This document shows, piece after piece, positions 55,375-64,000 of a stretch of DNA of 64,000 nucleotides. This stretch comes from Shimwellia pseudoproteus (GTDB lineage Bacteria; Pseudomonadota; Gammaproteobacteria; Enterobacterales; Enterobacteriaceae). Position 1 is the first letter of the stretch; each line of letters opens with the position of its first letter. The stretch is taken from contig NZ_WBXP01000003.1 in assembly GCF_016415625.1 (NCBI RefSeq), positions 62,001 to 126,000 on the forward strand, read 5' to 3'. The notes under the pieces are model-generated. The model saw only the letters and a list, made by a program, of their open reading frames with translations. It was not told the DNA's origin and did no database searches. The translations under genes were made by a program, and so were the position numbers.

Positions 55375-55890
55375 TTAGCGGGGGGCCACCGGTTGCCACT
55401 CTGCCAGCGGCTGTCCGGCAGCGGCCCACAGGGTACGCACCACCAGATTATGATCGTCCCGCTGGGGCGCGCCAGACACCGTTACTGTGCCAATCATCCC
55501 GCAGCCGGTAAGCTGGAGCGGGTAACTGCCGCCAAACGGGGCATAATCCCGGGGGCTGACCCCGTAGCGGGCCTCCAGGGTGGTCTGGCGCTGCTCCAGC
55601 ATCAGCCCCGCCTCCCAGGAACTGATCCCCAGCAGATCCACCAGATTGCGTTTGCGCCGCACCCAGTCAATATTTTCGCCGCTGGCCCCGGGTAACAGGG
55701 CGCTGAACAGGCAACTGCGGTTCACGGTGATATCAATCGCCATCGGGTAACCGGCCTGTAAGGCGGCCTGATAGAGGCTATTGCCCAGCGCCCAGGCATC
55801 GCGGCTATCAAAATGGCTCAACCAGGTGCGCTGGCGCTGGGTGTCACACAGGGCTATCTGTTGTTCAAGGGCAGACGGTTGTAGTGTCAT
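55375..55890 (-). CDS. UPF0303 / HbpS-GlcG superfamily protein
   Basis: Cytosolic protein of 171 residues: AWALGNSLYQAALQAGYPMAIDITVNR is the start of the UPF0303 (heme-degrading-like) domain, and GGSYPLQLTGCGMIGTVTVSGAPQRDDHNLVVRTL is its conserved end. The family resembles GlcG and HbpS, and its role is unclear. It is the last gene of a transcript with the MFS transporter and the dehydrogenase upstream (12 bp after the MFS stop). Confidence 0.8.
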   Translation of the reverse strand: MTLQPSALEQQIALCDTQRQRTWLSHFDSRDAWALGNSLYQAALQAGYPMAIDITVNRSCLFSALLPGASGENIDWVRRKRNLVDLLGISSWEAGLMLEQRQTTLEARYGVSPRDYAPFGGSYPLQLTGCGMIGTVTVSGAPQRDDHNLVVRTLWAAAGQPLAEWQPVAPR

Positions 55891-55902
55891 GACAGGCTCC
55901 GG

Positions 55903-57228
55903 TTAACTGTGTTTGGGTTGCGCACGGTTCGGTTCCGCATCCGGGGCCGGTGTCTTAGGTGTATCGCTGGCCGACAAATCACACCCTTTCGGCAGCAGGA
56001 AGGTCAGGGTTCCCGCCAGCAGCAGCGACGCCGCCAGGGCACACACCGCCACGTTCTGGCCATACAGATAAATCATCACCCCCACAAGGTATGGCCCGCA
56101 GAACCCGCCGAGGTTGCCCAGGCCATTGATCACCCCTCTGGCGCTGCCCGCCACTTCCGGGGCGGCAATACGCCCGGGAATCGACCAAAAAGGACTGGTG
56201 GCCGCTTTCAGGAAGAAACCGCACACCACCAGGGCGATATAGGCCGCCACCACATTGTCACGCAGCACCACCGAGGCCAGCAGCGCAGCGGCAAAACTAT
56301 ACAGTGAGATACGCACCCACAGGCGGCGCTTGCCGCTGCGGTCACTGAACAGGGAGATAACATAGATCCCGGCCAGGGTGGCAATAAACGGCAGGATTGC
56401 CAGCATCCCGACACCGGCCATATTGGCCCCGGTGAGGTTTTTGAGAATGGTCGGCAACCACAGGGTGTAGCCATAGTCCCCGGTCTGGTAAAAGAAGTTC
56501 AGCACCACCAGGCGCATCAGGCCCTTGTTACGGAACACCGCCTTTAATGGCGCATTGGCCACCGGTTCGATCCCCTGGCGGGCCTGGCGCTCTCTGCCCA
56601 GCTCAGTTAGCAGGTATTCCCGTTCTTTGGCCGGTAGCCAGCGGGCTTCTTCCGGGCGATCGCTGATAACCAGCCACCAGATGGTCAGCACCACGATGGA
56701 CAGCAACCCTTCGATAATAAACAGCCAGCGCCAGTCGAGGGCGGCAATAATCGCGCCGGAGACCGGGGCGGTGAGCATACCGCCCAGCGGGGCAAACATC
56801 ATCACAAAGGCATTGGCCCGGCCCAGCTCTTTTTCCGGGAACCAGTTGCTCACCATGGTCAGTACCACCGGCAGCATGCCCCCTTCAGACACCCCGAGAA
56901 TAAACCGCAGGGTCAACAGTTGATATTCGTGGGTAACAAACCCGGTGGCAATAGAAACAACAGCCCAGGCCACCAGTGACCAGGCAATAAAACGTTTACC
57001 GCTGCCGTAAACCGCAATGCGCCCGCCGGGTATCTGGAGAAATAAATAACCAATAAAAAATATCCCGCTGGCGACACCGGCCATTTGGCTGGTAATACCT
57101 AAATCCTGCTCCATACCGCCAGGTAAGGCAAAACTAATATTTACCCGATCCATAAATGACATAATACAGGCAATAAGGATCGGCGCGATAACCCGCACCC
57201 AGCGAGTCCCTGGTATTTTATCGTTCAT
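55903..57228 (-). CDS. MFS transporter, anion:cation symporter family
   Basis: Inner-membrane transporter of 441 residues with twelve membrane segments. ACS-family motifs are MSFMDRVNISFALPGGMEQDLGIT, GGRIAVYGSGKRFIAWSLV, and RFILGVSEGGMLPVVLTMVSNWFP. ACS members carry hexonates, hexuronates and similar acids. The ATG at 57228 follows GGGAAATTAAT. It lies 104 bp after the 2-hydroxyacid dehydrogenase gene. Confidence 0.88.
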   Translation of the reverse strand: MNDKIPGTRWVRVIAPILIACIMSFMDRVNISFALPGGMEQDLGITSQMAGVASGIFFIGYLFLQIPGGRIAVYGSGKRFIAWSLVAWAVVSIATGFVTHEYQLLTLRFILGVSEGGMLPVVLTMVSNWFPEKELGRANAFVMMFAPLGGMLTAPVSGAIIAALDWRWLFIIEGLLSIVVLTIWWLVISDRPEEARWLPAKEREYLLTELGRERQARQGIEPVANAPLKAVFRNKGLMRLVVLNFFYQTGDYGYTLWLPTILKNLTGANMAGVGMLAILPFIATLAGIYVISLFSDRSGKRRLWVRISLYSFAAALLASVVLRDNVVAAYIALVVCGFFLKAATSPFWSIPGRIAAPEVAGSARGVINGLGNLGGFCGPYLVGVMIYLYGQNVAVCALAASLLLAGTLTFLLPKGCDLSASDTPKTPAPDAEPNRAQPKHS

Positions 57229-57332
57229 ATTAATTTCCCGGTTATATTTCACTACCACCGGAATAGACCGGTGGCAGCCGGTTAACATGGCCAGCAAGAA
57301 TATGCTGTATTTTATTGGTGAGAAAAATACGG

Positions 57333-58295
57333 TTACTTAATCAGCCCGGGAATATCCTGGTGATTAAAATAGCCCGCTAAATTCGCCAGTACCGAAGCGC
57401 TCATGGCCTGGCGGGTTTCGACAGTGGCGCTGGCAACATGGGGCTGCAACAGCACATTATCCAGGTCATAAAAGGCCGCCGGAACATGGGGCTCATTTTC
57501 AAAAACGTCCAGCGCCGCCCCGGCGATAACATGCTGCTGTAACGCGACGATCAGCGCCGCCTCATCCACCAGGCTGCCCCGGGCAATGTTAATCAGCCAG
57601 GCGTGGTCCGGCATCACGTTAAACACGCTGGCATCAATAATGCCCTTATTTTCCGCACTGCCGGAGGCGGCCACCACCAGAAAATCGCTCTCGTGGGCCA
57701 GGGTGTGCAAGTCGGCGCACCACTGGTAATCCAGGGCGCCGTTGCGCTGACGATCGGTGTACAGAATGGTCATATCAAACCCCCGGGCGCGGCGGGCAAT
57801 GGCCTGGCCAATATTGCCCATCCCGAAGATCCCGATGCGCTTACCGCTCACTTTGGTGGCCAGCGGCGGCGCGGCATTCTCCCAGCGGCCTTCGCGGACA
57901 AAGCGGTCCCCCTGGCACAGGCGGCGGCTGGCGGCCAGTAATAGCCCGAGGGCGAGGTCGGCAACGTCGTCGGTCAGTACCCCGGCGGTGATCCCCACCC
58001 GGATATTGCGCTGCCGGGCGTAGGCCATATCAATGGCATCCGTCCCGACCCCGAATACCGCAATCATCCCGACGTCGGGCAACTGGGCGAGGATGTCCCG
58101 GCTGATGCCGACATCCCCCCGGGTGACCACTGCGCTTATCCCGGCGCCGGACTGGGCCAGGAAAGCGGCAACGTCGGTTTGTTCGTACAGCCGGAAGACC
58201 CGGTAGTTAGCGTCCAGCGCAGTCTGTAGTGCGTCCATTACCGGGGCGACCAGTAATACCGTAGGCAGTGTGTGGTGTTGCGTTTCTGTGTGCAT
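57333..58295 (-). CDS. D-2-hydroxyacid dehydrogenase
   Basis: NAD(P)-dependent reductase of the 2-hydroxyacid family, 320 residues. The nucleotide motif is GKRIGIFGMGNIGQAIARRARGF. The catalytic Arg is in NIARGSLVDEAAL, Glu in DVFENEPHVP, and His in LLQPHVASAT. The layout is like hydroxypyruvate or 2-ketogluconate reductases. With an idnO-type dehydrogenase and a gluconokinase nearby, a 2-keto-gluconate or related substrate is plausible but unproven. Confidence 0.88.
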   Translation of the reverse strand: MHTETQHHTLPTVLLVAPVMDALQTALDANYRVFRLYEQTDVAAFLAQSGAGISAVVTRGDVGISRDILAQLPDVGMIAVFGVGTDAIDMAYARQRNIRVGITAGVLTDDVADLALGLLLAASRRLCQGDRFVREGRWENAAPPLATKVSGKRIGIFGMGNIGQAIARRARGFDMTILYTDRQRNGALDYQWCADLHTLAHESDFLVVAASGSAENKGIIDASVFNVMPDHAWLINIARGSLVDEAALIVALQQHVIAGAALDVFENEPHVPAAFYDLDNVLLQPHVASATVETRQAMSASVLANLAGYFNHQDIPGLIK

Positions 58296-58462
58296 AGATG
58301 CGGTCCTGTTTGAAAGGCCAATAGCGTATGTCCTGTATCAAACGTTTTTTTACCGCTTATTTTTGCGATCTACATCACGCCAGATAGTGTTAAAAAACGC
58401 TGTTACCGTTGGCGTGATCTGGCAGGCAAAATCCGGACAGTTAACAGGGGTTAGCACCGGTA

Positions 58463-59455
58463 TTAAATGGTCTCACCCATCGACAGCCGGTAGTGAAGAT
58501 CAACCCGTTCGATGGTGGGCAATCCTTTGATTTTTTTAATCAACAGTTCGGTGGCGATTTTGCCCATTTCGAAGCGCGGGGTCAGTACACTGGCCAGGCG
58601 CGGCGTGGTAACCTGGCCGATTTCCAGGCCGTGGAACCCGGCAATGGCCAGCTGTTCCGGCACCGGGATCCCGCTGGCGCGGCATTCGCGCAGCACCCCA
58701 ACCGCCAGATCGTCATTGGTGCACAATATCCCGTCCATGTCCGGGTACATCTGGCGCGCCAGGGTCATCATCCCGGTACCCATAGTGACTGAGGAGATCT
58801 TACCCGGCGTAATACGCCCGGCGCTTAACCCCGCTTCGCTCATGGCCTGGCAGTAACCGGCGTAGCGCTGCTCATCGCGCACGTCAGACATCGAGCCAAA
58901 GTAAATAATCTGCCGTTTGCCGCTGGCCAGCAGCATGCGGGTCATATCCAGCCCGGCGCGGAAGTTATCAAACCCCACGTTGATGCGCCCGGGGTTTTCC
59001 GCCAGCCCCATCACTTCCGCGATGGGGATTTTGGTGCTGCGCAGGTATTTTTCGGCGCGCACACTGTGCACGCTTTCAGTCAGTAGCAGCGCTTTCACAT
59101 TGAACGCCAGCACCGTGGCAATTTGTTCTTCTTCTTTCTGGCTGTCGTAGTCGTAATTCACCACCAGGGTCTGGTAGCCCTGGGCGGCGGCGGCGGTTTC
59201 TACCCCGGCCAGCAGATCGGCAAAGATCTGGTTATTAAACGACGGCACCAGCACCCCGATGCGCTCAATGGCATTGCTGTTAATCGCGGCGTTATCCGGG
59301 TCCGGCTGGTAGCCCACCTCTTCAATGACGCTGGCGATGCGCTGGGCGGTTTCCGGTTTTACTTTATCCGGGGTGCGTAAATAGCGGCTGACCGTCATTT
59401 TTGTTACACCCGCCAGGGTGGCAATATCATTCAGTGTTATGCGCTGCACTTTCAT
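58463..59455 (-). CDS. LacI-family regulator, GntR/IdnR-like
   Basis: Repressor of 330 residues. The helix-turn-helix is ITLNDIATLAGVTKMTVSRYLRTPDKVKPETAQRIASVI, followed by a sugar-binding domain (GVLVPSFNNQIFADLLAGVE, CTNDDLAVGVLREC, RLASVLTPRFEMG). The N-terminus is close to the gluconate/idonate regulators. It lies between the divergent idnO operon and the dehydrogenase-MFS operon and probably controls both. Confidence 0.87.
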   Translation of the reverse strand: MKVQRITLNDIATLAGVTKMTVSRYLRTPDKVKPETAQRIASVIEEVGYQPDPDNAAINSNAIERIGVLVPSFNNQIFADLLAGVETAAAAQGYQTLVVNYDYDSQKEEEQIATVLAFNVKALLLTESVHSVRAEKYLRSTKIPIAEVMGLAENPGRINVGFDNFRAGLDMTRMLLASGKRQIIYFGSMSDVRDEQRYAGYCQAMSEAGLSAGRITPGKISSVTMGTGMMTLARQMYPDMDGILCTNDDLAVGVLRECRASGIPVPEQLAIAGFHGLEIGQVTTPRLASVLTPRFEMGKIATELLIKKIKGLPTIERVDLHYRLSMGETI

Positions 59456-59605
59456 TATGTCTGCCAGAGGTCAACGGGGGAGTGTCCCTCATTATGCCTG
59501 CCGCCGGGGTAAATGGAAATCACCGTTCCGGTGAGCATTAGTGCGGCCAGCGGCGGATTTTCTGCCGCAGATCACAGGGAAAGTAACGCCGTTCCGTAAC
59601 ATCTT

Positions 59606-59642
59606 TTTGAGTGATCTATATCACAGTTTTACCCGGGTAAAA
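59606..59642 (+). promoter_or_regulatory. CRP site and LacI-type operator before idnO
   Basis: AGTGA-TCTATA-TCACA (59610-59625) matches the CRP core at nine of ten positions. It is followed by TTTTACCCGGGTAAAA (59627-59642), a perfect 16-bp palindrome with the central CpG of LacI-family operators. The remainder of the 331-bp gap shows no gene. Confidence 0.65.
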
Positions 59643-59786
59643 AACGTGAGATAGACAGCAGATTAATTCGCCACGCTACCGATATCTAACCGGGCTGGCA
59701 TTTATTCATCACCGTCACGGGTGATAACTATCCGCAAAATGGGTATTTATTTCCGCTGATAACCGCGACAAAAATGGGGCACCGCC

Positions 59787-60551
59787 ATGAACGATCTTTT
59801 TAGCTTGCAGAATAAACGTATTTTAATTACCGGTTCTGGTCAGGGTATTGGATTTACCATGGCTCAGGGTCTGGCAAAATATGGCGCGGAAATTATTATT
59901 AATGATATTTCGAGCGAACGGGCCGAGAGTGCCGCCGCCAGTTTAAAAAACGCCGGTTATAAAGCGCATATTGCGGTATTTAATGTTACCGACCCGCAAG
60001 ACGTTGACCAGGCCATTGAAAATATCGAAACCAATATTGGGCCAATCGACGTCTTATTTAATAACGCCGGTATTCAGCGGCGCCATAAGTTTACCGAATT
60101 TCCGGTCAGTGACTGGAACGCCGTGGTGGCGGTAAACCAGACCGCGGTGTTTTTAGTCTCCCAGGCGGTGGCCAAACGGATGATCGAACGCCGGCAGGGC
60201 AAAATCGTTAATATCTGCTCAATGCAGAGCGAACTGGGCCGCGACACCATCACCCCTTACGCCGCCGCAAAAGGGGCGGTGAAAATGCTCACCCGCGGCA
60301 TGTGCGTGGAACTGGCGCGTTATAACATCCAGGTCAACGGCATCGCCCCGGGGTATTTCAAAACCGCCATGACCCAATCCCTGGTAGAAGACAGCGCCTT
60401 TACCGACTGGTTATGCAAACGGACCCCGGCGGCCCGCTGGGGCGATCCTGAGGAACTGGTCGGCGCGGCGGTGTTTTTGTCGTCTAACGCCTCTAATTTC
60501 GTCAATGGTCATCTGCTGTTTGTGGACGGCGGTATGCTGGTGGCGGTGTAA
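59787..60551 (+). CDS. idnO: Gluconate 5-dehydrogenase (5-keto-D-gluconate reductase)
   Basis: Short-chain dehydrogenase, 254 residues as in E. coli IdnO. It converts 5-ketogluconate to gluconate. MNDLFSLQNKRILITGSGQGIG gives the cofactor site, NNAGIQRRHKFTEFP follows, the catalytic region is ICSMQSELGRDTITPYAAAKGAV, and the end FVNGHLLFVDGGMLVAV is nearly identical to E. coli. First gene of an operon with the gluconokinase gene (12 bp). idnD and idnT are absent. Confidence 0.94.
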   Translation: MNDLFSLQNKRILITGSGQGIGFTMAQGLAKYGAEIIINDISSERAESAAASLKNAGYKAHIAVFNVTDPQDVDQAIENIETNIGPIDVLFNNAGIQRRHKFTEFPVSDWNAVVAVNQTAVFLVSQAVAKRMIERRQGKIVNICSMQSELGRDTITPYAAAKGAVKMLTRGMCVELARYNIQVNGIAPGYFKTAMTQSLVEDSAFTDWLCKRTPAARWGDPEELVGAAVFLSSNASNFVNGHLLFVDGGMLVAV

Positions 60552-60563
60552 GGGGGCGACAAC

Positions 60564-61067
60564 ATGGCGGGTCAGTGCATTATCGTAATGGGCGTCTCCG
60601 GCACCGGGAAATCCACCGTTGGGCTGGCGCTTTCCCGGGCCCTGCAGGCCAAATTTATTGACGGGGATGACCTTCATCCCCGCACCAATATCGACAAAAT
60701 GGCAGCGGGCCAGGCGCTGGATGACAACGACCGCCAGCCCTGGCTGGGCAGATTGTCTGATGTTATCTACAGCCTGGAGCAGAAAAACGAAACCGGGGTG
60801 CTGGTGTGTTCCGCCCTGAAAAAGTGCTACCGGGATCGGTTACGCGCCGGCAATCAGCACGTGCGGTTTTTATGGCTGCACGGGGATTTTGAACGGGTCA
60901 TGGCGCGGATGCGCCAGCGTCAGGGCCACTTTATGCCGGAAGCGCTGCTCCAGAGCCAGTTTTCCACCCTCGAAGCCCCCGGGCTGGACGAGCCGGATGT
61001 GCTGGCGGTGGATATTGCCCCGCCGGTTGAGAACATTGTCAGCCAGTGTGTTCACCAGTTGCGCTAA
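60564..61067 (+). CDS. Gluconokinase
   Basis: Phosphorylates gluconate to 6-phosphogluconate for the Entner-Doudoroff or pentose pathway. It has 167 residues. The P-loop is GVSGTGKSTVG, with IDGDDLHPRTNIDKMAAGQALDDNDRQPWL and CSALKKCYRDRLR. It is intermediate between GntK and IdnK; because it follows idnO, an IdnK-type role is likely. The C-terminus is shorter than E. coli IdnK. Confidence 0.92.
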   Translation: MAGQCIIVMGVSGTGKSTVGLALSRALQAKFIDGDDLHPRTNIDKMAAGQALDDNDRQPWLGRLSDVIYSLEQKNETGVLVCSALKKCYRDRLRAGNQHVRFLWLHGDFERVMARMRQRQGHFMPEALLQSQFSTLEAPGLDEPDVLAVDIAPPVENIVSQCVHQLR

Positions 61068-61099
61068 CCCCGCATTCACCCACGATCAGGACCTAAACA

Positions 61100-61570
61100 A
61101 TGATTATTGATGCCTTAGCCACTGCGGCGACTAACCCACTCTACCCGGCGGCCATTCGCCAGATGCTGGCCACCATTATTGAACACCGCCCGGCCGAGCT
61201 GCCCGCCGGGCACTACCAGGTACAGGGGAAACAGATGTTTTTCAACGTGGTGGAGGGTGAAACCAAACCGCTTGAGAGCCAGAAGCCCGAATTCCACCGC
61301 CAGTATCTCGACATCCATATTGTCCTCGAGGGCAATGAAGTGATCGGGGCCGGGGTGCTGGGGCTGCCGCTGACCCTGAGCGAGCCTTTTAACGATGCTC
61401 ATGACCTCGGCTTCTGCCCGGCTATCCCCGGTGAAACGCTGATCCATCTGCAGCCCGGTGAGCTGGCGGTTATCTTCCCCGGCGAACTGCACCGGCCGAT
61501 GGCCACCTGCCAGACACCGGCCGCACTGCGCAAAATTGTTGCCAAAATCGACTGCGCGCTGCTGAGCTAA
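61100..61570 (+). CDS. DUF386 (YhcH/YjgK/YiaL family) protein
   Basis: Cupin-like protein of 156 residues with EFHRQYLDIHIVLEGNEVIGAG and the metal-type ligands in VIFPGELHRPM. YhcH/YjgK/YiaL proteins occur with sugar-acid and sialic-acid catabolic genes and may be sugar anomerases or epimerases. It is 32 bp after the gluconokinase gene in the same operon. Confidence 0.88.
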   Translation: MIIDALATAATNPLYPAAIRQMLATIIEHRPAELPAGHYQVQGKQMFFNVVEGETKPLESQKPEFHRQYLDIHIVLEGNEVIGAGVLGLPLTLSEPFNDAHDLGFCPAIPGETLIHLQPGELAVIFPGELHRPMATCQTPAALRKIVAKIDCALLS

Positions 61571-61742
61571 GCCGCCAGACACCCCGTGTGACTCCCCTGA
61601 CAGACGCACAACTGCGGGCCACTCCCCCCTCTTGCGGGCAGTGGTCTGCCAGGTACCGCCCCTCCCCTTATCCCTGTAAATAGCCGGTGATTTATTGTGG
61701 CTTAAATCAATGCTGGCATACCAAAAATTTGATCAACCCGTC

Positions 61743-61798
61743 ATTTGGTTGACCAATTTAGCGAAGTTGGTTGACAGCTTTTGCTAATTGGTCGATGT
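61743..61798 (+). promoter_or_regulatory. UxuR-type operator and uxuA promoter
   Basis: ATTTGGTTGACCAATTTA (61743-61760) carries the TTGGT-N2-ACCAA dyad of UxuR/ExuR sites. Related half sites follow at 61766-61772 and 61785-61791. TTGACA (61770-61775) with GATGTT 17 bp on could be the promoter. The rest of the 329-bp gap to uxuA holds no gene. Confidence 0.65.
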
Positions 61799-61899
61799 TA
61801 GGCCCCATCAGCGGTAGCCATGTTGCTCACCTGGTATACCGCCCCCCATTATCTGCTCTCTGGCCCGCTCCGGAGGCATCACTGAAGAAGGAAGGTAAG

Positions 61900-63084
61900 A
61901 TGAAACAAACCTGGCGCTGGTATGGTCCTAATGATCCGGTCACTCTGTCAGACGTTCGTCAGGCCGGTGCGACCGGTGTGGTTACCGCTCTGCACCATAT
62001 CCCTAACGGTGAGATCTGGTCGGTTGATGAGATAATGAAGCGTAAAGCCATCGTCGAAGCGGCGGGCCTGGAGTGGTCTGTGGTGGAGAGTGTGCCCATC
62101 CATGAAGACATCAAAACCCATTCCGGCCAGTACGATGTGTGGATCCAGAACTACCAGCAGACCCTGCGTAACCTGGCACAGTGCGGTATCTACACCGTGT
62201 GCTACAACTTTATGCCGGTGCTGGACTGGACCCGTACCGACCTGGCATACCAATTACCGGATGGCTCCAGAGCGCTGCGTTTTGACCAGATCGAATTTGC
62301 CGCCTTCGAGCTGCATATTCTGAAACGCCCGGGTGCCGAAGCAGACTACACCGCCGACGAAATTAGCCAGGCCGCCGCGCGTTTTGCCGCCATGAGCGCC
62401 GCCGACATTGAACGCCTGACCGGCAATATTATTGCCGGCCTGCCGGGTGCCGAAGAGGGCTACACCCTTGATCAGTTCCGCGCCCATCTGGATCGCTACC
62501 GCGATATTGATAAAGCCAAACTGCGCGAAAACTTTGCCTACTTTCTGAAAGCTATCACCGCCGTTGCGGATGAAGTCGGCGTGCGTATGGCGGTACACCC
62601 GGATGATCCGCCGCGCCCGATCCTCGGCCTGCCGCGTATTGTGTCGACCATCGACGATATGCAGTGGATGGTGGATACGGTGAACAGCCCGGCGAACGGT
62701 TTTACCATGTGCACCGGCTCTTACGGCGTCCGTGCTGACAACGACCTGGTCGATATGATTAAGCAGTTTGGCCCGCGCATTTACTTTACCCATCTGCGCT
62801 CCACCCTGCGGGAAGATAATCCAAAAACCTTCCACGAAGCGGCGCACCTGATGGGCGACGTGGACATGTACGAAGTGGTGAAAGCCATTGTCGAAGAAGA
62901 ACACCGCCGGGAAGACGCCGGTAACCCGGATCTTATCCCGATGCGCCCGGATCACGGCCACCAGATGCTGGATGATCTGAAAAAGAAAACCAACCCTGGC
63001 TACTCTGCCATTGGCCGCCTGAAAGGCCTGGCCGAAGTCCGCGGTGTTGAGCTGGCTATCCAGCGCGCCTTCTTTAGCAAATAA
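61900..63084 (+). CDS. uxuA: Mannonate dehydratase
   Basis: Dehydrates D-mannonate to 2-keto-3-deoxygluconate in glucuronate breakdown. The 394 residues equal E. coli UxuA, with [38 protein letters not shown] region, [12 protein letters not shown] and ending QRAFFSK. AAGGAAGG precedes the ATG at 61900; the frame is open 43 codons further but covers the promoter. Shares its product with the KduD pathway. Confidence 0.97.
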   Translation: MKQTWRWYGPNDPVTLSDVRQAGATGVVTALHHIPNGEIWSVDEIMKRKAIVEAAGLEWSVVESVPIHEDIKTHSGQYDVWIQNYQQTLRNLAQCGIYTVCYNFMPVLDWTRTDLAYQLPDGSRALRFDQIEFAAFELHILKRPGAEADYTADEISQAAARFAAMSAADIERLTGNIIAGLPGAEEGYTLDQFRAHLDRYRDIDKAKLRENFAYFLKAITAVADEVGVRMAVHPDDPPRPILGLPRIVSTIDDMQWMVDTVNSPANGFTMCTGSYGVRADNDLVDMIKQFGPRIYFTHLRSTLREDNPKTFHEAAHLMGDVDMYEVVKAIVEEEHRREDAGNPDLIPMRPDHGHQMLDDLKKKTNPGYSAIGRLKGLAEVRGVELAIQRAFFSK

Positions 63085-63089
63085 GCCAC

Positions 63090-63114
63090 GCGGGGGCCTG
63101 GCCCCCGCTGTTTT
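63090..63114 (+). terminator. Hairpin between uxuA and uxuB
   Basis: GCGGGGGC and GCCCCCGC form a perfect 8-bp stem with a CTG loop, followed by TGTTTT. It is a probable partial terminator that sets the uxuA to uxuB ratio. Confidence 0.65.
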
Positions 63115-63183
63115 CCAGCCCTATTTTCCGCTTTTATTTTCGTGACTGTCCTGGCGGGCAGGGACGAAACACAGGAGTTACTC

Positions 63184-64000
63184 ATGGAACAGAACGTCGC
63201 TAACGCCACCCTTTCTGTGGCCCGTCCGCAGTGGGATCGCAACCGTCTTGAGGCCCGTATTGTCCACCTGGGCTGCGGTGCCTTCCACCGCGCTCACCAG
63301 GCCCTGTATACCCATCACCTGCTGGAAACCACCGACAGTGACTGGGGCTACTGCGAAGTGAACCTGATGCCGGGCAATGACGCCCGCCTGATTCAGGCCC
63401 TGAAGGACCAGAATATGCTGTATACCGTGGCAGAGCGCGGTGCCGGGAGCACAGAGCTGAAAGTGATCGGCTCAATGAAAGAAGCCCTGCACCCGGAATT
63501 TGACGGCTGCGACGGGATACTGAACGCCATGGCCCGCCCGGAAACGGCGATTGTCTCCCTGACGGTCACCGAAAAAGGCTACTGCATTGATGCCGCCAGC
63601 GGCAAACTGGACCTCAATAACAGCATGGTCCAGCATGACCTGGCTAACCCGCACCAGCCGAAATCCGCCATCGGTTATATCATCGAGGCGCTGGCTATTC
63701 GTCGGGAACACGGCCTCAATGGCTTTACCGTGATGTCCTGCGACAACCTGCGTGAGAATGGCCATGCGGCCCGGGCGGCGGTACTTGGCCTGGCCGAGGC
63801 CCGCTGCCCGGCGCTGGCGGCCTGGATTGCCGAACAGGTAACCTTCCCGTGCACCATGGTTGACCGCATTGTACCGGCCGCCACCGACGAGGCCCTGCAA
63901 CAGATTGCCGACCAGCTTGGGGTATACGATCCCTGCGCCATCGCCTGCGAACCGTTCCGCCAGTGGGTCATCGAAGACAACTTCGTTAATGGCCGCCCGG
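63184..64000 (+). CDS. uxuB: D-fructuronate reductase, N-terminal part
   Basis: Mannitol-dehydrogenase-family enzyme that reduces D-fructuronate to D-mannonate, the UxuA substrate. The 272 codons present show IVHLGCGAFHRAHQALYTHHLL (cofactor-binding start), SLTVTEKGYC and MSCDNLRENG. The gene runs off the right edge with no stop. CAGGAG precedes the ATG. Confidence 0.95.
   Translation, partial: MEQNVANATLSVARPQWDRNRLEARIVHLGCGAFHRAHQALYTHHLLETTDSDWGYCEVNLMPGNDARLIQALKDQNMLYTVAERGAGSTELKVIGSMKEALHPEFDGCDGILNAMARPETAIVSLTVTEKGYCIDAASGKLDLNNSMVQHDLANPHQPKSAIGYIIEALAIRREHGLNGFTVMSCDNLRENGHAARAAVLGLAEARCPALAAWIAEQVTFPCTMVDRIVPAATDEALQQIADQLGVYDPCAIACEPFRQWVIEDNFVNGRP

Noticed and set aside
1-64000. 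CRISPR arrays, tRNA or rRNA genes, prophage and insertion sequences
   Set aside because: No spaced direct repeats, cloverleaf structures, rRNA sequence, transposase, integrase or phage proteins were recognised.

Overview
The window is chromosomal DNA of a member of the Enterobacteriaceae with high G+C. The first 20 kb keeps the gene order of the E. coli 63-64 min region almost gene for gene: ppdB, ppdA, thyA, lgt, ptsP, rppH, mutH, ygdQ, ygdR, tas, lplT, aas, an OmrA/B-type small RNA, galR, lysA, lysR, kduD, kduI, yqeF. The genes ygdT, ygeA and araE, which E. coli has here, are absent. I cannot name the genus. No rRNA, tRNA, insertion sequence, prophage or CRISPR array was seen.

Three genes in this conserved part carry lesions or odd signals: an in-frame amber codon in ppdA, a one-base frameshift in lplT, and an AUA codon where galR should begin. 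The lplT frameshift becomes a 397-residue protein if one base of an A4 run is removed. The mutH upstream region holds a cluster of DnaA boxes and closely spaced GATC sites.

From about 20 kb the window becomes accessory. In order it holds: a fluoride riboswitch with a CLC-type fluoride exporter and a DUF190-like protein (20.1-21.9 kb); a four-gene chaperone-usher fimbrial operon with a divergent CsgD-like regulator (22.0-28.1 kb); a complete ureDABCEFG operon (28.2-33.2 kb); a MetJ-box-controlled metNIQ paralogue (33.4-36.0 kb); an amine-oxidation-like group of cupin, PuuB-like FAD oxidase, AraC regulator and APC permease (36.0-40.3 kb); an aldo/keto reductase; Fur-box-controlled fiu-ybiX (41.7-44.9 kb); and a sodium symporter, GntR regulator and creatininase-family hydrolase cluster (45.2-48.6 kb).

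The last part is catabolic. A complete 2-aminoethylphosphonate system follows (phnX, phnW, phnR, phnSTUV; 48.6-55.4 kb), with the same 16-bp operator in front of phnW and of phnS. Then come a sugar-acid region (UPF0303 protein, MFS transporter, 2-hydroxyacid dehydrogenase, LacI regulator, idnO, gluconokinase, DUF386 protein; 55.4-61.6 kb) and uxuA with the start of uxuB.

Much of the control logic can be read from the DNA: GalR, KdgR, MetJ, Fur, PhnR, CRP and UxuR-type sites, plus many intrinsic terminators. The best candidates for something undescribed are the fimbrial operon with its CsgD-like neighbour, the symporter-creatininase cluster, and the AUA start of galR.
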